DNA of 64,000 bases from Prevotella sp. Its GTDB lineage: Bacteria; Bacteroidota; Bacteroidia; Bacteroidales; Bacteroidaceae. The stretch is taken from NCBI GenBank assembly GCA_017651265.1, contig JAGCDO010000062.1, forward strand, positions 1 to 64,000, given 5' to 3'. The notes below the pieces were generated by a model. That model saw only the letters and a list, made by a program, of their open reading frames with translations, did no database searches and had not been told where the DNA came from. The position numbers and the translations under genes were made by a program. Shown piece by piece: positions 54,063-62,560 of this stretch. Within the stretch, counting starts at the first letter, position 1, and each line of letters begins with the position of its first letter.

Positions 54063-55799
54063 TTGATTAAGAAACTGATACAACAGGTGAGGCAGTTCCG
54101 TACTGCCGCCTTTCTCACCCCATTGTTCACCGCCCTCGAAGTGGTGATGGGCGTACTGATACCGTATGTTACCTCGTGGATTATCGACCGTGGTATCATG
54201 GCGGGCGATCTCAAGCAAGTATATCTGTATGGCGGACTGATGCTGGTCATGGCCTTCTTCAGTATGCTGTTCGGTATCTTAGCGGGCAGGTTCTCTGCCT
54301 ACGCCTCCTCAGGATTCGCCTCTAACCTGCGCAGTGCGATGTTCAGGAACATCCAGACATTCTCGTTCTCAAACATCGACAAGTACTCCAGCGGTGGCCT
54401 CATCACCCGTATGACCACCGATGTGCAGAGTCTGCAACAGGCTTTCCAGATGCTGATGCGCATCTCCGTGCGAGCCCCGCTGAACCTGGTGTTCAGTGTG
54501 TTCATGTGCGTTTTCATCAACCTGAAGATGAGTATGATCTTCGTGGTGGCCCTGCTTATTTTAGGTACGGCCCTATACATGATCATCTCACGCACCGTGA
54601 AACTCTTCGCACAGGTGTTCCAGCGCTACGACGATCTGAACAGCTCCGTGCAGGAGAATATCGCTGCCATCCGCGTGGTGAAGGCTTTTGTCAGGGAGGA
54701 CTTCGAGAAGAAGAAGTTCGGTAAGGCGGCAGAAGCCCTGTATAAGCTGTTTGTCAAGACCGAGAGTCTGCAGGCCCTCAACCACCCCATCATGATGATG
54801 GTGGTCTATGGCTGCATCATCTCCCTGTCGTGGTTCGGAGCCCAGTTCATTGTCGTTGGCGACCTCACCACGGGTCAGCTCACTTCTCTGTTCACCTACG
54901 TCATGACCATCCTCTCCTCGCTGATGATGCTGTCGATGATCTTCGTGAACCTCACCATGAGTGCGGCCAGCGCCAAGCGTGTGATTGAGGTGATTGACGA
55001 GAAGGCCGACATCACCAATCCCGAGAAAGATGCGGTGATGGAAGTGGCCGACGGCAGTATCGACTTCGACCACGTGAGCTTCAGCTACGGCTCAGCACCG
55101 CCTTACGCCATCCGCGACATCAACCTGCATATCCACAGTGGTGAAACCATCGGTGTGATTGGTGGAACAGGCTGCGGTAAGTCATCCTTAGCCACCTTGG
55201 TGAGTCGCCTATACGACACCACCGAAGGTACAGTGAAGGTGGGCGGAGTGGATGTCAGACAGTACGATCTCACCGCCCTGCGCAACGAGGTGTCGATGGT
55301 ACTGCAGAACAATGTCCTCTTCTCAGGCTCTATCCTTGATAATCTGCGCTGGGGAAAGGAAGATGCCACGTTGGAGGAGTGTCAGGAAGTGTGCCGACTG
55401 GCTTGTGCCGATGAGTTCATCGAACAGATGACCGATGGCTACAATACCTATCTGGAACAGAACGGCAGTAATGTGTCGGGCGGACAGAAGCAGCGTCTTT
55501 GCATTGCCCGTGCCCTGCTGAAGAAACCTAAGATCCTGATCCTCGACGATTCCACCAGCGCCTGCGACACGGAAACCGATGCACGTATTCAGAGAGCGTT
55601 CCGCGAGCAGCTGCCCGAGGTAACCAAGCTCATCATTGCCCAGCGCATCCAGAGCGTGATGTATGCCGACCGTATCATCGTGATGCAGAGCGGACAGGTT
55701 ACGGGCTTCGATACGCATGAGAACCTCCTGAAGAACAATGCACTCTATCAGGAGATCTATCAGATACAGACCAAGGACAAGGGCGACTTTGATCATTGA
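54063..55799 (+). CDS. ABC exporter half, degenerate ATP site
   Basis: A 578-residue ABC exporter subunit (six membrane helices, then nucleotide-binding domain), TTG start. Walker A GGTGCGKSS and signature VSGGQKQR are intact, but the Walker B ends LILDDST instead of DE, and the switch motif reads IIAQRIQS where AHR is expected. Both the catalytic Glu and His are thus replaced, as in heterodimeric exporters such as TM287/288 and TmrAB. Partner is the next gene, joined through a heptamer array that begins in this gene's stop codon. Substrate unknown (drug or lipid). Confidence 0.92.
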   Translation: MIKKLIQQVRQFRTAAFLTPLFTALEVVMGVLIPYVTSWIIDRGIMAGDLKQVYLYGGLMLVMAFFSMLFGILAGRFSAYASSGFASNLRSAMFRNIQTFSFSNIDKYSSGGLITRMTTDVQSLQQAFQMLMRISVRAPLNLVFSVFMCVFINLKMSMIFVVALLILGTALYMIISRTVKLFAQVFQRYDDLNSSVQENIAAIRVVKAFVREDFEKKKFGKAAEALYKLFVKTESLQALNHPIMMMVVYGCIISLSWFGAQFIVVGDLTTGQLTSLFTYVMTILSSLMMLSMIFVNLTMSAASAKRVIEVIDEKADITNPEKDAVMEVADGSIDFDHVSFSYGSAPPYAIRDINLHIHSGETIGVIGGTGCGKSSLATLVSRLYDTTEGTVKVGGVDVRQYDLTALRNEVSMVLQNNVLFSGSILDNLRWGKEDATLEECQEVCRLACADEFIEQMTDGYNTYLEQNGSNVSGGQKQRLCIARALLKKPKILILDDSTSACDTETDARIQRAFREQLPEVTKLIIAQRIQSVMYADRIIVMQSGQVTGFDTHENLLKNNALYQEIYQIQTKDKGDFDH

Positions 55800-55831
55800 A
55801 CTTTGAACTATGAACTTTGAACTTTGAACTA
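55797..55831. repeat. Heptamer array spanning exactly stop to start in ABC pair
   Basis: Five units (TGAACTT, TGAACTA, TGAACTT, TGAACTT, TGAACTA). The first three bases are the stop codon of the first subunit and the last base is the A of the ATG of the second. The array therefore is the whole junction. Confidence 0.9.
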
Positions 55832-57840
55832 TGCCACCAAGAATGAACATGGGACCCGGCGGAAGAGGCGGGCACGGAGGAAGGAACATGGGAATCGCCA
55901 AGATGCCCAAGGGCGGAATGAAGCTCATCAGACGACTCATCCGCTATGTAGCAGTGAACTACAAATGGTCGCTGCTGGCCGTACTGGTATGTATCCTCAT
56001 TACCTCGGTCACCACCCTCACCTCTACCCTCTTCACCCGAACACTCATCGACGATTATATCCTGCCCCTCACACAGATGGAGCATCCTGATTTCACCCCA
56101 TTGGCACACGCCCTGATGAAACTCGCGGCCGTGCTCATGGTGGGCGCCTTGTGTTCCTATATCCACAGTAGGTTGATGATCAACGTGAGTCAGGGCACGC
56201 TGAAGCGTCTCCGCATCGACGTGTTCAGTCATATGCAACAGCTGCCCATCAAGTATTTCGACACCCATGCCCACGGCAACACCATGTCGGTCTATACCAA
56301 CGATATCGACACGCTGCGCCAGATGATCAGCTCCATGCCGAACCTCTTCTCCTCGCTCGTCACCATCATCCTCACCCTTACCAGTATGATCGTGTTGAGT
56401 CTGCCGCTTACCATCCTCACCTTCCTCATGTCGATGGTGATGATCTACACCACGCGCAAGCTGGGCAGCCGGTCGTCGAAGTTCTTCTATGCGCAGCAGA
56501 CCAACCTGGGAAACATGAACGGTTTTGTGGAGGAGATGCTCACCGGTCAGAAGGTAGTGAAGATCTTCTGTCATGAAGACGAGGCCGTCGATCAGTTCCA
56601 GCAACTGAACGAGAACCTGCGGTCGAGCACCTACAACGCCAACCGCGTGGCCAATATCGTGATGCCCGTAAACGGAAACCTGTCGAACCTCATCTATGTG
56701 ATGACCGCCATCTTCGGCGCCATGCTCGCCCTGCGCTACAGCTTGAATGCCACACCTTTAGCTACTCCCATGACACCCCTTGTGGGCGAGGTACTGCCCA
56801 TCGCATCGGCCCTCACCGTGGGAACCCTCGTCAGCTTCCTCACCCTCATCAAGAACTTCACCCGTCCTATCTCCGAGGTGTCCAACCAGATCAACAGCAT
56901 CATCAATGCCGTGGCTGGTGCCATGCGTGTGTTTGATGTGCTCGATGCGGAACCCGAGAAGGAAGAGCAGGCCGATGTCACCTTGGTGAATGTCAGGGAG
57001 CAGTCAGACGGTACACTCACAGAGACCAAGGATTCTACGGGTATCTGGGCATGGAAGACCACCGACGGACTGGTTCGGCAGCGTGGCGAGGTGGATTTCT
57101 TCGGAGTTGACTTCAGCTACCCCATTATTCAGGAAGACGGAAAGGAAGGTCTTGGACGACAGGTGTTGTTCGACATTGAGATGGACACTGATGCCGGACA
57201 GAAGATTGCGCTGGTGGGTGGTACAGGTGCTGGTAAGACCACCATCACCAACCTCATCAACCGCTTCTATGATATTCAGGACGGACGCATCCTGTACGAT
57301 GGTATCAATATCAGCAGCATCCGTCGCCAGGAACTGCGACGCTCCTTGGGTATGGTACTCCAGGAGACGCACCTCTTCACCGGAACGGTCATGGAGAATA
57401 TCCGCTACGGCAGGTTGGAAGCCACCGACGAGGAGTGTATTGCTGCCGCCAAGCTGGTCCATGCTGACGATTTCATCAGTCGTTTGTCAGAGGGTTACCA
57501 AACCATGCTCACTGGCGATGGCGGGAACCTCTCCCAAGGAGAGCGCCAGCTCATTGCCATTGCCCGCGCCGCCGTGGCCAATCCGCCAGCCCTGATTCTC
57601 GACGAGGCCACCAGTAGCATCGATACCCGCACCGAACAGCTCGTGCAGCAAGGTATGGACTCGCTCATGCAAGGGCGCACCACCTTCGTCATTGCCCACC
57701 GTCTCAGTACCATCCGCAATGCCGACTGGATCATGGTGATGGACCACGGTCGTATCATTGAGCGTGGCAACCACACCCAGCTCCTTGCCATGAAGGGCAA
57801 GTACTACCAGCTCTATACAGGAAATCAAATCACAGCATAG
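55831..57840 (+). CDS. ABC exporter half, canonical ATP site
   Basis: A 669-residue partner subunit. A Gly/Arg/Met-rich N-terminus (residues 1-30) precedes six membrane helices; the nucleotide-binding domain carries Walker A GGTGAGKTT, signature LSQGERQL, Walker B LILDEATSS with the catalytic Glu, and IAHRLST with the switch His. An extra ~50 residues between membrane part and ATPase (~385-435) contain an EQSDGTLTETKDSTG-like loop. Together with the upstream subunit it forms a heterodimer with one hydrolysing site. Confidence 0.92.
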   Translation: MPPRMNMGPGGRGGHGGRNMGIAKMPKGGMKLIRRLIRYVAVNYKWSLLAVLVCILITSVTTLTSTLFTRTLIDDYILPLTQMEHPDFTPLAHALMKLAAVLMVGALCSYIHSRLMINVSQGTLKRLRIDVFSHMQQLPIKYFDTHAHGNTMSVYTNDIDTLRQMISSMPNLFSSLVTIILTLTSMIVLSLPLTILTFLMSMVMIYTTRKLGSRSSKFFYAQQTNLGNMNGFVEEMLTGQKVVKIFCHEDEAVDQFQQLNENLRSSTYNANRVANIVMPVNGNLSNLIYVMTAIFGAMLALRYSLNATPLATPMTPLVGEVLPIASALTVGTLVSFLTLIKNFTRPISEVSNQINSIINAVAGAMRVFDVLDAEPEKEEQADVTLVNVREQSDGTLTETKDSTGIWAWKTTDGLVRQRGEVDFFGVDFSYPIIQEDGKEGLGRQVLFDIEMDTDAGQKIALVGGTGAGKTTITNLINRFYDIQDGRILYDGINISSIRRQELRRSLGMVLQETHLFTGTVMENIRYGRLEATDEECIAAAKLVHADDFISRLSEGYQTMLTGDGGNLSQGERQLIAIARAAVANPPALILDEATSSIDTRTEQLVQQGMDSLMQGRTTFVIAHRLSTIRNADWIMVMDHGRIIERGNHTQLLAMKGKYYQLYTGNQITA

Positions 57841-57868
57841 TCTGATGGTCAATCACCACAGACTATGC
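57835..57868. terminator. Hairpin between convergent ABC and AlaX genes
   Basis: Arms GCATAGTCTG (57835-57844, includes the ABC stop codon) and CAGACTATGC (57859-57868). No T-run, so termination strength is doubtful. Confidence 0.5.
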
Positions 57869-57873
57869 CATGC

Positions 57874-58377
57874 TTATTGTACAATCTTATAACGAATACG
57901 GAAGTTTCGCGTTGACTCGTCCCAATTGGTGCCGAGCATCTCGAAGCGTCCTATCTGCGATGTGGAACGCACGTGCTTACCGATACACGGACACACATCG
58001 TAATCGCCGATTCGCACCAACCGGATGGTCTCGCTGGCATTCTCGGGCAGACGCTCCAACGACAGCAGTGCATCAGGCGTTCCCTCCTCCGCATCCATGA
58101 TGATGCCGTCCAGTTCGGCACGAGTCACGAACTGGAATGTCACGGGCAGATCCTCCTCAATCAGCTCGTTCATCTGTCGTTCAATTTCCCGCTCCACCTT
58201 CCTATCGGGCTTACGGTCAAGAATATAGCTAATCTTACTCTTCTTCCGCTCTATATGAGCATTTCTTGAACGTTCACAACCAAACATTCTCACCATCAGC
58301 TGGTTGAGCAAATGCTCAGCCGTATGTGCTGGCGGAAACTCCTCTTTGTTATGGTCGTTTAACAGATACTCTTCCAT
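57874..58377 (-). CDS. AlaX-like tRNA-editing domain protein
   Basis: A 167-residue protein from ATG 58377 (MEEYLLND); the longer frame from 58449 crosses the promoter. It resembles the stand-alone editing domain of alanyl/threonyl-tRNA synthetase: zinc ligands in PPAHTAEHLLNQ (His, His) and CPCIGKHV (Cys, His), and a central ELDGIIMDAEEG stretch. It would hydrolyse mischarged tRNA in the cytoplasm. The N-terminal beta-barrel of larger AlaX types is absent. Single gene; -7 box TATTTTTG at 58397-58404. Confidence 0.85.
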   Translation of the reverse strand: MEEYLLNDHNKEEFPPAHTAEHLLNQLMVRMFGCERSRNAHIERKKSKISYILDRKPDRKVEREIERQMNELIEEDLPVTFQFVTRAELDGIIMDAEEGTPDALLSLERLPENASETIRLVRIGDYDVCPCIGKHVRSTSQIGRFEMLGTNWDESTRNFRIRYKIVQ

Positions 58378-58491
58378 GATTTTTGAAATATGGGCACAAA
58401 AATACAAATATAATTCAAATAAAACAAGTATTTTGCAACTTTTCGTCATCTATGCCCGTCAAACAGTAAACAATAACAATAAGAAAAGAAT

Positions 58492-59166
58492 ATGAAAAAG
58501 AGTTTGATTTTGATGACTTGCGTGTTCGTACTGACAGCATGTCAAATAGATTTAAACAGTTGGGACTCCAAAACAATTAAAGCCAGTAAAAACATTGTTA
58601 CCAAGGAGTATCATCTTACTCCGTTTGAAGAGGTGGAACTGAGCTGTGTAGGTGCTGTGGAGTTGATACAAAGCGATACTAAAGACGGCGTGGTTGTGCT
58701 GACCGCACCCGAAAACTACATCGATTTGTATCAATTTACGAGCAACGGTAAGAAACTGGATGTCGATTATGTCAAGAGGAGTGTAAACATCCATAGCAAG
58801 CACGTAAAGATCAAGATATATACCACCGACCTCATCAAGTTAGAAAACGACGGTGCTGCAACGATAAGGATGGACAAACTAGACACTGACATCATCAGGA
58901 TCGATAACAGTGGCGTAGGCGACATCAAGATTGGTGGAATAGCTGACGAGGCAGAACTGATCTGCAGCGGTGTAGGTAGCATTCACGCCGCTCAGCTGAA
59001 AGCATTGAAAGTAAAAGCAGATATATCAGGTGTGGGCAGCATTGAATGCTACGCATCAGAAGAGATTGACGGCAGTGTATCAGGTGTAGGTTCACTGAAA
59101 TACGGCGGTCATCCCAAACAGAAGGAAACAAGTCGAAGTGGAATCGGAAGCATCTCCGAGATATAA
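58492..59166 (+). CDS. DUF2807 (head GIN domain) lipoprotein
   Basis: A 224-residue lipoprotein with lipobox LTAC (Cys17). The mature part is a DUF2807 beta-helix: FEEVELSCVGAVELIQSD, then repeated rungs IRIDNSGVGDIKIGG, ELICSGVGSIHA, KADISGVGSIECYA, GSVSGVGSLKYGG and RSGIGSISEI. The recurring SGVGS turns mark successive coils. Function unknown; surface or periplasmic. No operon partner on its strand. Confidence 0.88.
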   Translation: MKKSLILMTCVFVLTACQIDLNSWDSKTIKASKNIVTKEYHLTPFEEVELSCVGAVELIQSDTKDGVVVLTAPENYIDLYQFTSNGKKLDVDYVKRSVNIHSKHVKIKIYTTDLIKLENDGAATIRMDKLDTDIIRIDNSGVGDIKIGGIADEAELICSGVGSIHAAQLKALKVKADISGVGSIECYASEEIDGSVSGVGSLKYGGHPKQKETSRSGIGSISEI

Positions 59167-59182
59167 AACAATCATCAACAAC

Positions 59183-59211
59183 AAGGGCGATCACAACGAT
59201 CGCCCTTTTCT
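59183..59211. terminator. Two-way terminator between DUF2807 and amylase genes
   Basis: Arms AAGGGCGATC (59183-59192) and GATCGCCCTT (59198-59207), T-run on the plus side. It separates convergent genes and touches the amylase stop codon. Confidence 0.82.
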
Positions 59212-61088
59212 TATGCTTTGAACTTCAGAACGACAGCTCCAAGCGGTGGGAGCTGCATACTGACCGCCTCATCACGTCTCAGCACTATTCTCTTTTTCTT
59301 GCCCGAAAGCAAATCGGTAGCGATGGCGTTCTTCTCCTTGATCTGCAGATAATCGAAGGCATGGGAAGGAATCGTCACAGCCATGTCAACCGACTGCTCC
59401 TCGAAGTTTGCCACAACCAGTAACACCTCGGTGTCTGATTTACGCAGAAAAGCATATTGGCGTTGATACTGCTGATTCACATACATCAGATCGAACGACG
59501 CACCTTCGGCAACGCTTTTCTCTGATCGTGCGATGTTCAGCACCTTGTCATACATTGCCTTCAATGCCTTCTCCTCCTTCGTGAGCTTCCGTTGCTCAGC
59601 CCTCGTCAGCGTATCCACGCACCAATAATCGAAGATCGTGGTTCGTCCGTCTTTACCGCTGAAACCCTCTTCATCCATGCCCCGCTCGCCATATTCCTGT
59701 CCTGCATAAAGCATGAACGGATTCTGTTGCAACAGCACGCTGACAATCAAACCAGGAATTCCCTTCTCAGCCTTACCCGCGAAAAAGTCAGAGGCGATGC
59801 GCTGCTCATCGTGGTTCTCCAGGAAATACAGCATGTGGTCGCGGATATCATCCGTTGCCTGCCACTGAGAGGTAATATCTGTCGTACTGCGTCTTCCACA
59901 AATCACGTCACGGATACAGTCGTACATCCCCACCTTATCATACAGGTAATCAAACCCCGCACCGATATAGGTACGGTACTGGTTCGGATCATACACCTCA
60001 CCGATAAAAAGACAGTCAGGATACAGGAACTTCACCTTGTCGGTTGCCCAGTTCCAGAAGGCTGCAGGCACCATCTCGGCCATGTCGCAGCGGAATCCGT
60101 CTATCCCCTTCCCTGCCCAGAAAAGCAGGATGTCCGTCATCTTTCCCCACGTGTTGGGAATCGGATCAAAGTGTTCCGACCGTCCCCCAGCATCACAGTA
60201 GTCAATGCCATAGTTCAGCTTCACCGTCTCATACCAGTCGTTCCTACCAGGTTGGTTCGAGAACTGATCGTTACCCGTTGCACGTGCTGGAAGTTCCTCG
60301 TATCTTTGAACTTTGAACTTTGCGCTCGGCTCTGCCGCTTTGCTTTGCAAAGAACTTTGAACTTTATGATTACCATTGTCTATTGAACTTTGAACTTTGA
60401 GCTTTGAGCTTTGAACTTTATGATTACCAATGGCTATTGAGCTTTGAACAGGTTGATCAATTTTTTCTTGATCAGAAATCATATCATAAAGTTCAAAGTT
60501 CAAAGCTCCATGTTCAAAGTTACATGCTCCATGTTCAAAGTTACATGTTCCATGTTCAATGTTAGAGAGATCCAGCGGTTGCCCCCAGCAGTAGTAGAAG
60601 TTATTCTTGGTGGAGAAGTGCATGGTGGTGTCATCCTCCTCGCCCAGATCCTTCACCCCCTCAGGTTTGCAGATACTCTTGTATTCGCGCGCCACATGAT
60701 TCGGTACGAAGTCGATAACCACCTTCATGCCCGCCTGATGAACCCGTTCCACCAGCGCCTCGAACTCACCCATTCGGTTGTTCACATCCTCGGCCAGATC
60801 AGGGTCTATATCATAGTAATCAACTATGGCATAAGGCGACCCCGCCCTACCCTTCACCACCTCAGGATGTTGTGTTGGAATGCCGTACGCCGAGTAGTCG
60901 GTCTGCGTAGCATGGCGAATCACGCCGGTGAACCAGATATGGCTCACGCCCATCGCCCTGATATTCTTCAGGACAGTGGGCGTGAAATCATTCATCTTTC
61001 CGCATCCGTTTTCGGTCTGCGAACCATTCTTGATCCGAGCCGTGTTACGATTGCTGAAAAGACGTGTAAATACTTGATACACTATCAT
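59211..61088 (-). CDS. GH13 alpha-amylase family protein with heptamer-encoded insert
   Basis: A 625-residue protein from ATG 61088 (MIVYQVFTRLF); the frame extends 8 codons upstream into a heptamer array. GH13 barrel motifs: VIDFVPNHV, GIDGFRCDMAEM (nucleophile Asp), FIGEVYDPN (acid Glu) and FLENHDEQR (third Asp), then a C-terminal beta domain. No signal peptide is evident, so it may be cytoplasmic. Residues ~176-262 are encoded by heptamer repeats (NFEHGAC, KVQSSKL units) in a loop between CWGQPLDLS and YEELPARATGNDQF. All catalytic motifs are intact, so the insert is probably tolerated. Confidence 0.9.
   Translation of the reverse strand: MIVYQVFTRLFSNRNTARIKNGSQTENGCGKMNDFTPTVLKNIRAMGVSHIWFTGVIRHATQTDYSAYGIPTQHPEVVKGRAGSPYAIVDYYDIDPDLAEDVNNRMGEFEALVERVHQAGMKVVIDFVPNHVAREYKSICKPEGVKDLGEEDDTTMHFSTKNNFYYCWGQPLDLSNIEHGTCNFEHGACNFEHGALNFELYDMISDQEKIDQPVQSSIAIGNHKVQSSKLKVQSSIDNGNHKVQSSLQSKAAEPSAKFKVQRYEELPARATGNDQFSNQPGRNDWYETVKLNYGIDYCDAGGRSEHFDPIPNTWGKMTDILLFWAGKGIDGFRCDMAEMVPAAFWNWATDKVKFLYPDCLFIGEVYDPNQYRTYIGAGFDYLYDKVGMYDCIRDVICGRRSTTDITSQWQATDDIRDHMLYFLENHDEQRIASDFFAGKAEKGIPGLIVSVLLQQNPFMLYAGQEYGERGMDEEGFSGKDGRTTIFDYWCVDTLTRAEQRKLTKEEKALKAMYDKVLNIARSEKSVAEGASFDLMYVNQQYQRQYAFLRKSDTEVLLVVANFEEQSVDMAVTIPSHAFDYLQIKEKNAIATDLLSGKKKRIVLRRDEAVSMQLPPLGAVVLKFKA
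60303..60563. repeat. Heptamer array inserted in frame in the amylase gene
   Basis: About 261 bp of 7-bp units (CTTTGAA, CTTTGAG, CATGTTC, CATGCTC and relatives) without frame loss. The edge motif CTTTGAACTTTATGATTA occurs at 60355-60372 and 60409-60426, and its inverted form ATCATAAAGTTCAAAG at 60483-60498. Between the inverted edges lies TGATCAA-n7-TTGATCA (about 60454-60474). It looks like a gene-less derivative of the cassette at 61089-61617. Confidence 0.85.
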
Positions 61089-61128
61089 CTTTGTACTTTG
61101 AACTTTGAGCATTGAACTTTATGATTAG
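61089..61128. repeat. Cassette left inverted repeat (40 bp)
   Basis: Heptamer array ending ATTGAACTTTATGATTAG. It pairs with 61578-61617 in 37 of 40 positions. Its outer edge touches the amylase start codon at 61088. Confidence 0.88.
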
Positions 61129-61133
61129 ATCTA

Positions 61134-61493
61134 TTATTTTGTAGCTTTGACTATTTTAGTCAATATAGCAATGATTTTGTTGCAGTCATCTTCAATAGAC
61201 ACAAACATTTCATCATTTATGAACTTCGTTTCGTGCAACAAATCAAGCCAGTAACCTGTTTCTGTTGCTTCTTTCAAAGCAATATTCATTTTTGACGAGA
61301 AGTCAGGTCTGCTTTGAGCATTCTTACCTTCGAACACGTTAGCTCCGATACTTGTACCAGAACGAAAAACCTGTTTCGACATAATAATTTCGCCTTTCTC
61401 TTCTTTCAGAAACTTATATAAGTTTACAATCCGAATGGCAAAGGAACGAACTATCACATAAACATCGTTTTCTACTTCCTTTCTCTGGAGCAT
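61134..61493 (-). CDS. Four-helix-bundle protein (S23/Avd-like)
   Basis: A 119-residue protein of the 23S-rRNA-intervening-sequence family (S23, four-helix bundle). ATG 61493 (MLQRKEVEND) is preferred over 61538, whose extra codons read through heptamer repeat. Family hallmarks: FAIRIVNLYKFLKEEK, then SKQVFRSGTSIGANVFEGKN and MNIALKEATETGYWLDLL. Relatives form pentameric helical bundles; the family includes Avd, the partner of reverse transcriptase in diversity-generating retroelements. Stop codons TAA TAG follow in tandem. Flanked by inverted heptamer arrays; no reverse transcriptase is nearby. Function unknown. Confidence 0.88.
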   Translation of the reverse strand: MLQRKEVENDVYVIVRSFAIRIVNLYKFLKEEKGEIIMSKQVFRSGTSIGANVFEGKNAQSRPDFSSKMNIALKEATETGYWLDLLHETKFINDEMFVSIEDDCNKIIAILTKIVKATK

Positions 61494-61577
61494 ATCATAT
61501 AGTTCAAAGTTAAATTGAATTTCGCTACAACCCGACAAACCTCATGCAAGCTTGGTTTTGCTCTCACAACTCATAAG

Positions 61578-61617
61578 CTAATCATAAAGTTCAATGTTCA
61601 AAGTTCAAAGATCAAAG
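61578..61617. repeat. Cassette right inverted repeat (40 bp)
   Basis: Reverse complement of 61089-61128 with three mismatches. The inner 33 bp (61578-61610) have one mismatch. The fabD stop codon begins 2 bp further out. Confidence 0.88.
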
Positions 61618-61619
61618 TC

Positions 61620-62510
61620 TTAGGCGATTCCGTGAGCGGAAACTTCTTTGTTGATCTTAGCGATCATACCCTGCAGCGCCTTGCCAGGACCGCATTCTGT
61701 GAAGTCATCAGCACCATCGGCAATCATGTTCTGAACGCTCTGAGTCCAGCGAACAGAGCTTGTGAGCTGAGCAATCAGGTTAGCCTTGATCTCAGCAGGA
61801 TCAGTGTGAGGCTTAGCATCAACATTCTGATATACAGGACATGTAGGAGTCTTGATCTCAGTAGCTTCGATAGCTGCCTGCAGCTCATCCTTGGCAGGCT
61901 GCATCAGCGGAGAGTGGAAAGCGCCACCCACCTTGAGTACCAGCGCACGCTTGGCACCAGCAGCTTTCAGCTGCTCGCAAGCCTCCTCGATAGCCTCAAC
62001 ATTACCAGAGATCACCAGCTGTCCAGGACAGTTATAGTTAGCAGGAACCACTACACCCTTGCCCAGCTTACTAACCTCAGCACAAACCTCCTCAACCTTC
62101 TCGTCGGGCAGTGCAATGATGGCAGCCATCGTTGAGGGCTGAGCCTCGCATGCTTTCTGCATCGCCATGGCACGGGCATAGACAAGCTTCAAGCCATCCT
62201 CGAAACTCAGAGCGCCAGCAGCAGTAAGAGCAGAGAACTCACCCAGAGAGTGACCAGCAGTCATCTCAGGCTTGAAATCCTCACCCATGCAGAAGGCAGA
62301 GATCACGCTGTGCAGGAATACTGCAGGCTGCGTCACCTTGGTCTGACGGAGATCCTCGTCAGTACCTTCGAACATGATGTCGGTGATTCTGTAGCCCAGA
62401 ATCTCATTAGCTTTCTCAAAAAGTTCCTTTGCTTTGGGGTTGTTATCATACAGATCCTTACCCATTCCTACGAACTGTGCTCCCTGACCGGGAAATACAA
62501 ATGCTTTCAT
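61620..62510 (-). CDS. fabD: FabD, malonyl-CoA:ACP transacylase
   Basis: A 296-residue enzyme that charges ACP with malonate for fatty-acid synthesis. MKAFVFPGQGAQFVGMG opens the fold; nucleophile Ser88 in GHSLGEFSAL; His about 199 in GGAFHSPLM; the C-terminal TECGPGKALQGM is typical. Complete. The promoter is at 62553-62560. Downstream on the same strand come the four-helix-bundle cassette and the amylase, so these may be transcribed from here. Confidence 0.96.
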   Translation of the reverse strand: MKAFVFPGQGAQFVGMGKDLYDNNPKAKELFEKANEILGYRITDIMFEGTDEDLRQTKVTQPAVFLHSVISAFCMGEDFKPEMTAGHSLGEFSALTAAGALSFEDGLKLVYARAMAMQKACEAQPSTMAAIIALPDEKVEEVCAEVSKLGKGVVVPANYNCPGQLVISGNVEAIEEACEQLKAAGAKRALVLKVGGAFHSPLMQPAKDELQAAIEATEIKTPTCPVYQNVDAKPHTDPAEIKANLIAQLTSSVRWTQSVQNMIADGADDFTECGPGKALQGMIAKINKEVSAHGIA

Positions 62511-62552
62511 CTTTTTACTGTTTTAATACCTTTGATTAATAATAAAGCGCTG

Positions 62553-62560
62553 CAAAGGTA
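62553..62560 (-). promoter_or_regulatory. Promoter -7 box of fabD
   Basis: TACCTTTG on the minus strand followed by GCAGCGC, 42 bp before the ATG. Confidence 0.65.

Larger units (their letters stand above)
61089..61617. mobile_element. Candidate cassette: four-helix-bundle gene between inverted heptamer arrays
   Basis: 529 bp composed of 40-bp inverted repeats around one small gene. It fills the gap between the fabD stop (61620-61622) and the amylase start (61088) almost exactly. The repeats are built of the same 7-bp unit seen at gene junctions elsewhere. No transposase, integrase or target duplication is seen, so mobility is inferred from architecture only. Confidence 0.55.

Noticed and set aside
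60303-61617. Diversity-generating retroelement around the Avd-like gene
   Set aside because: No reverse transcriptase, no template/variable repeat pair with adenine-specific changes, and no C-type-lectin target in the window.
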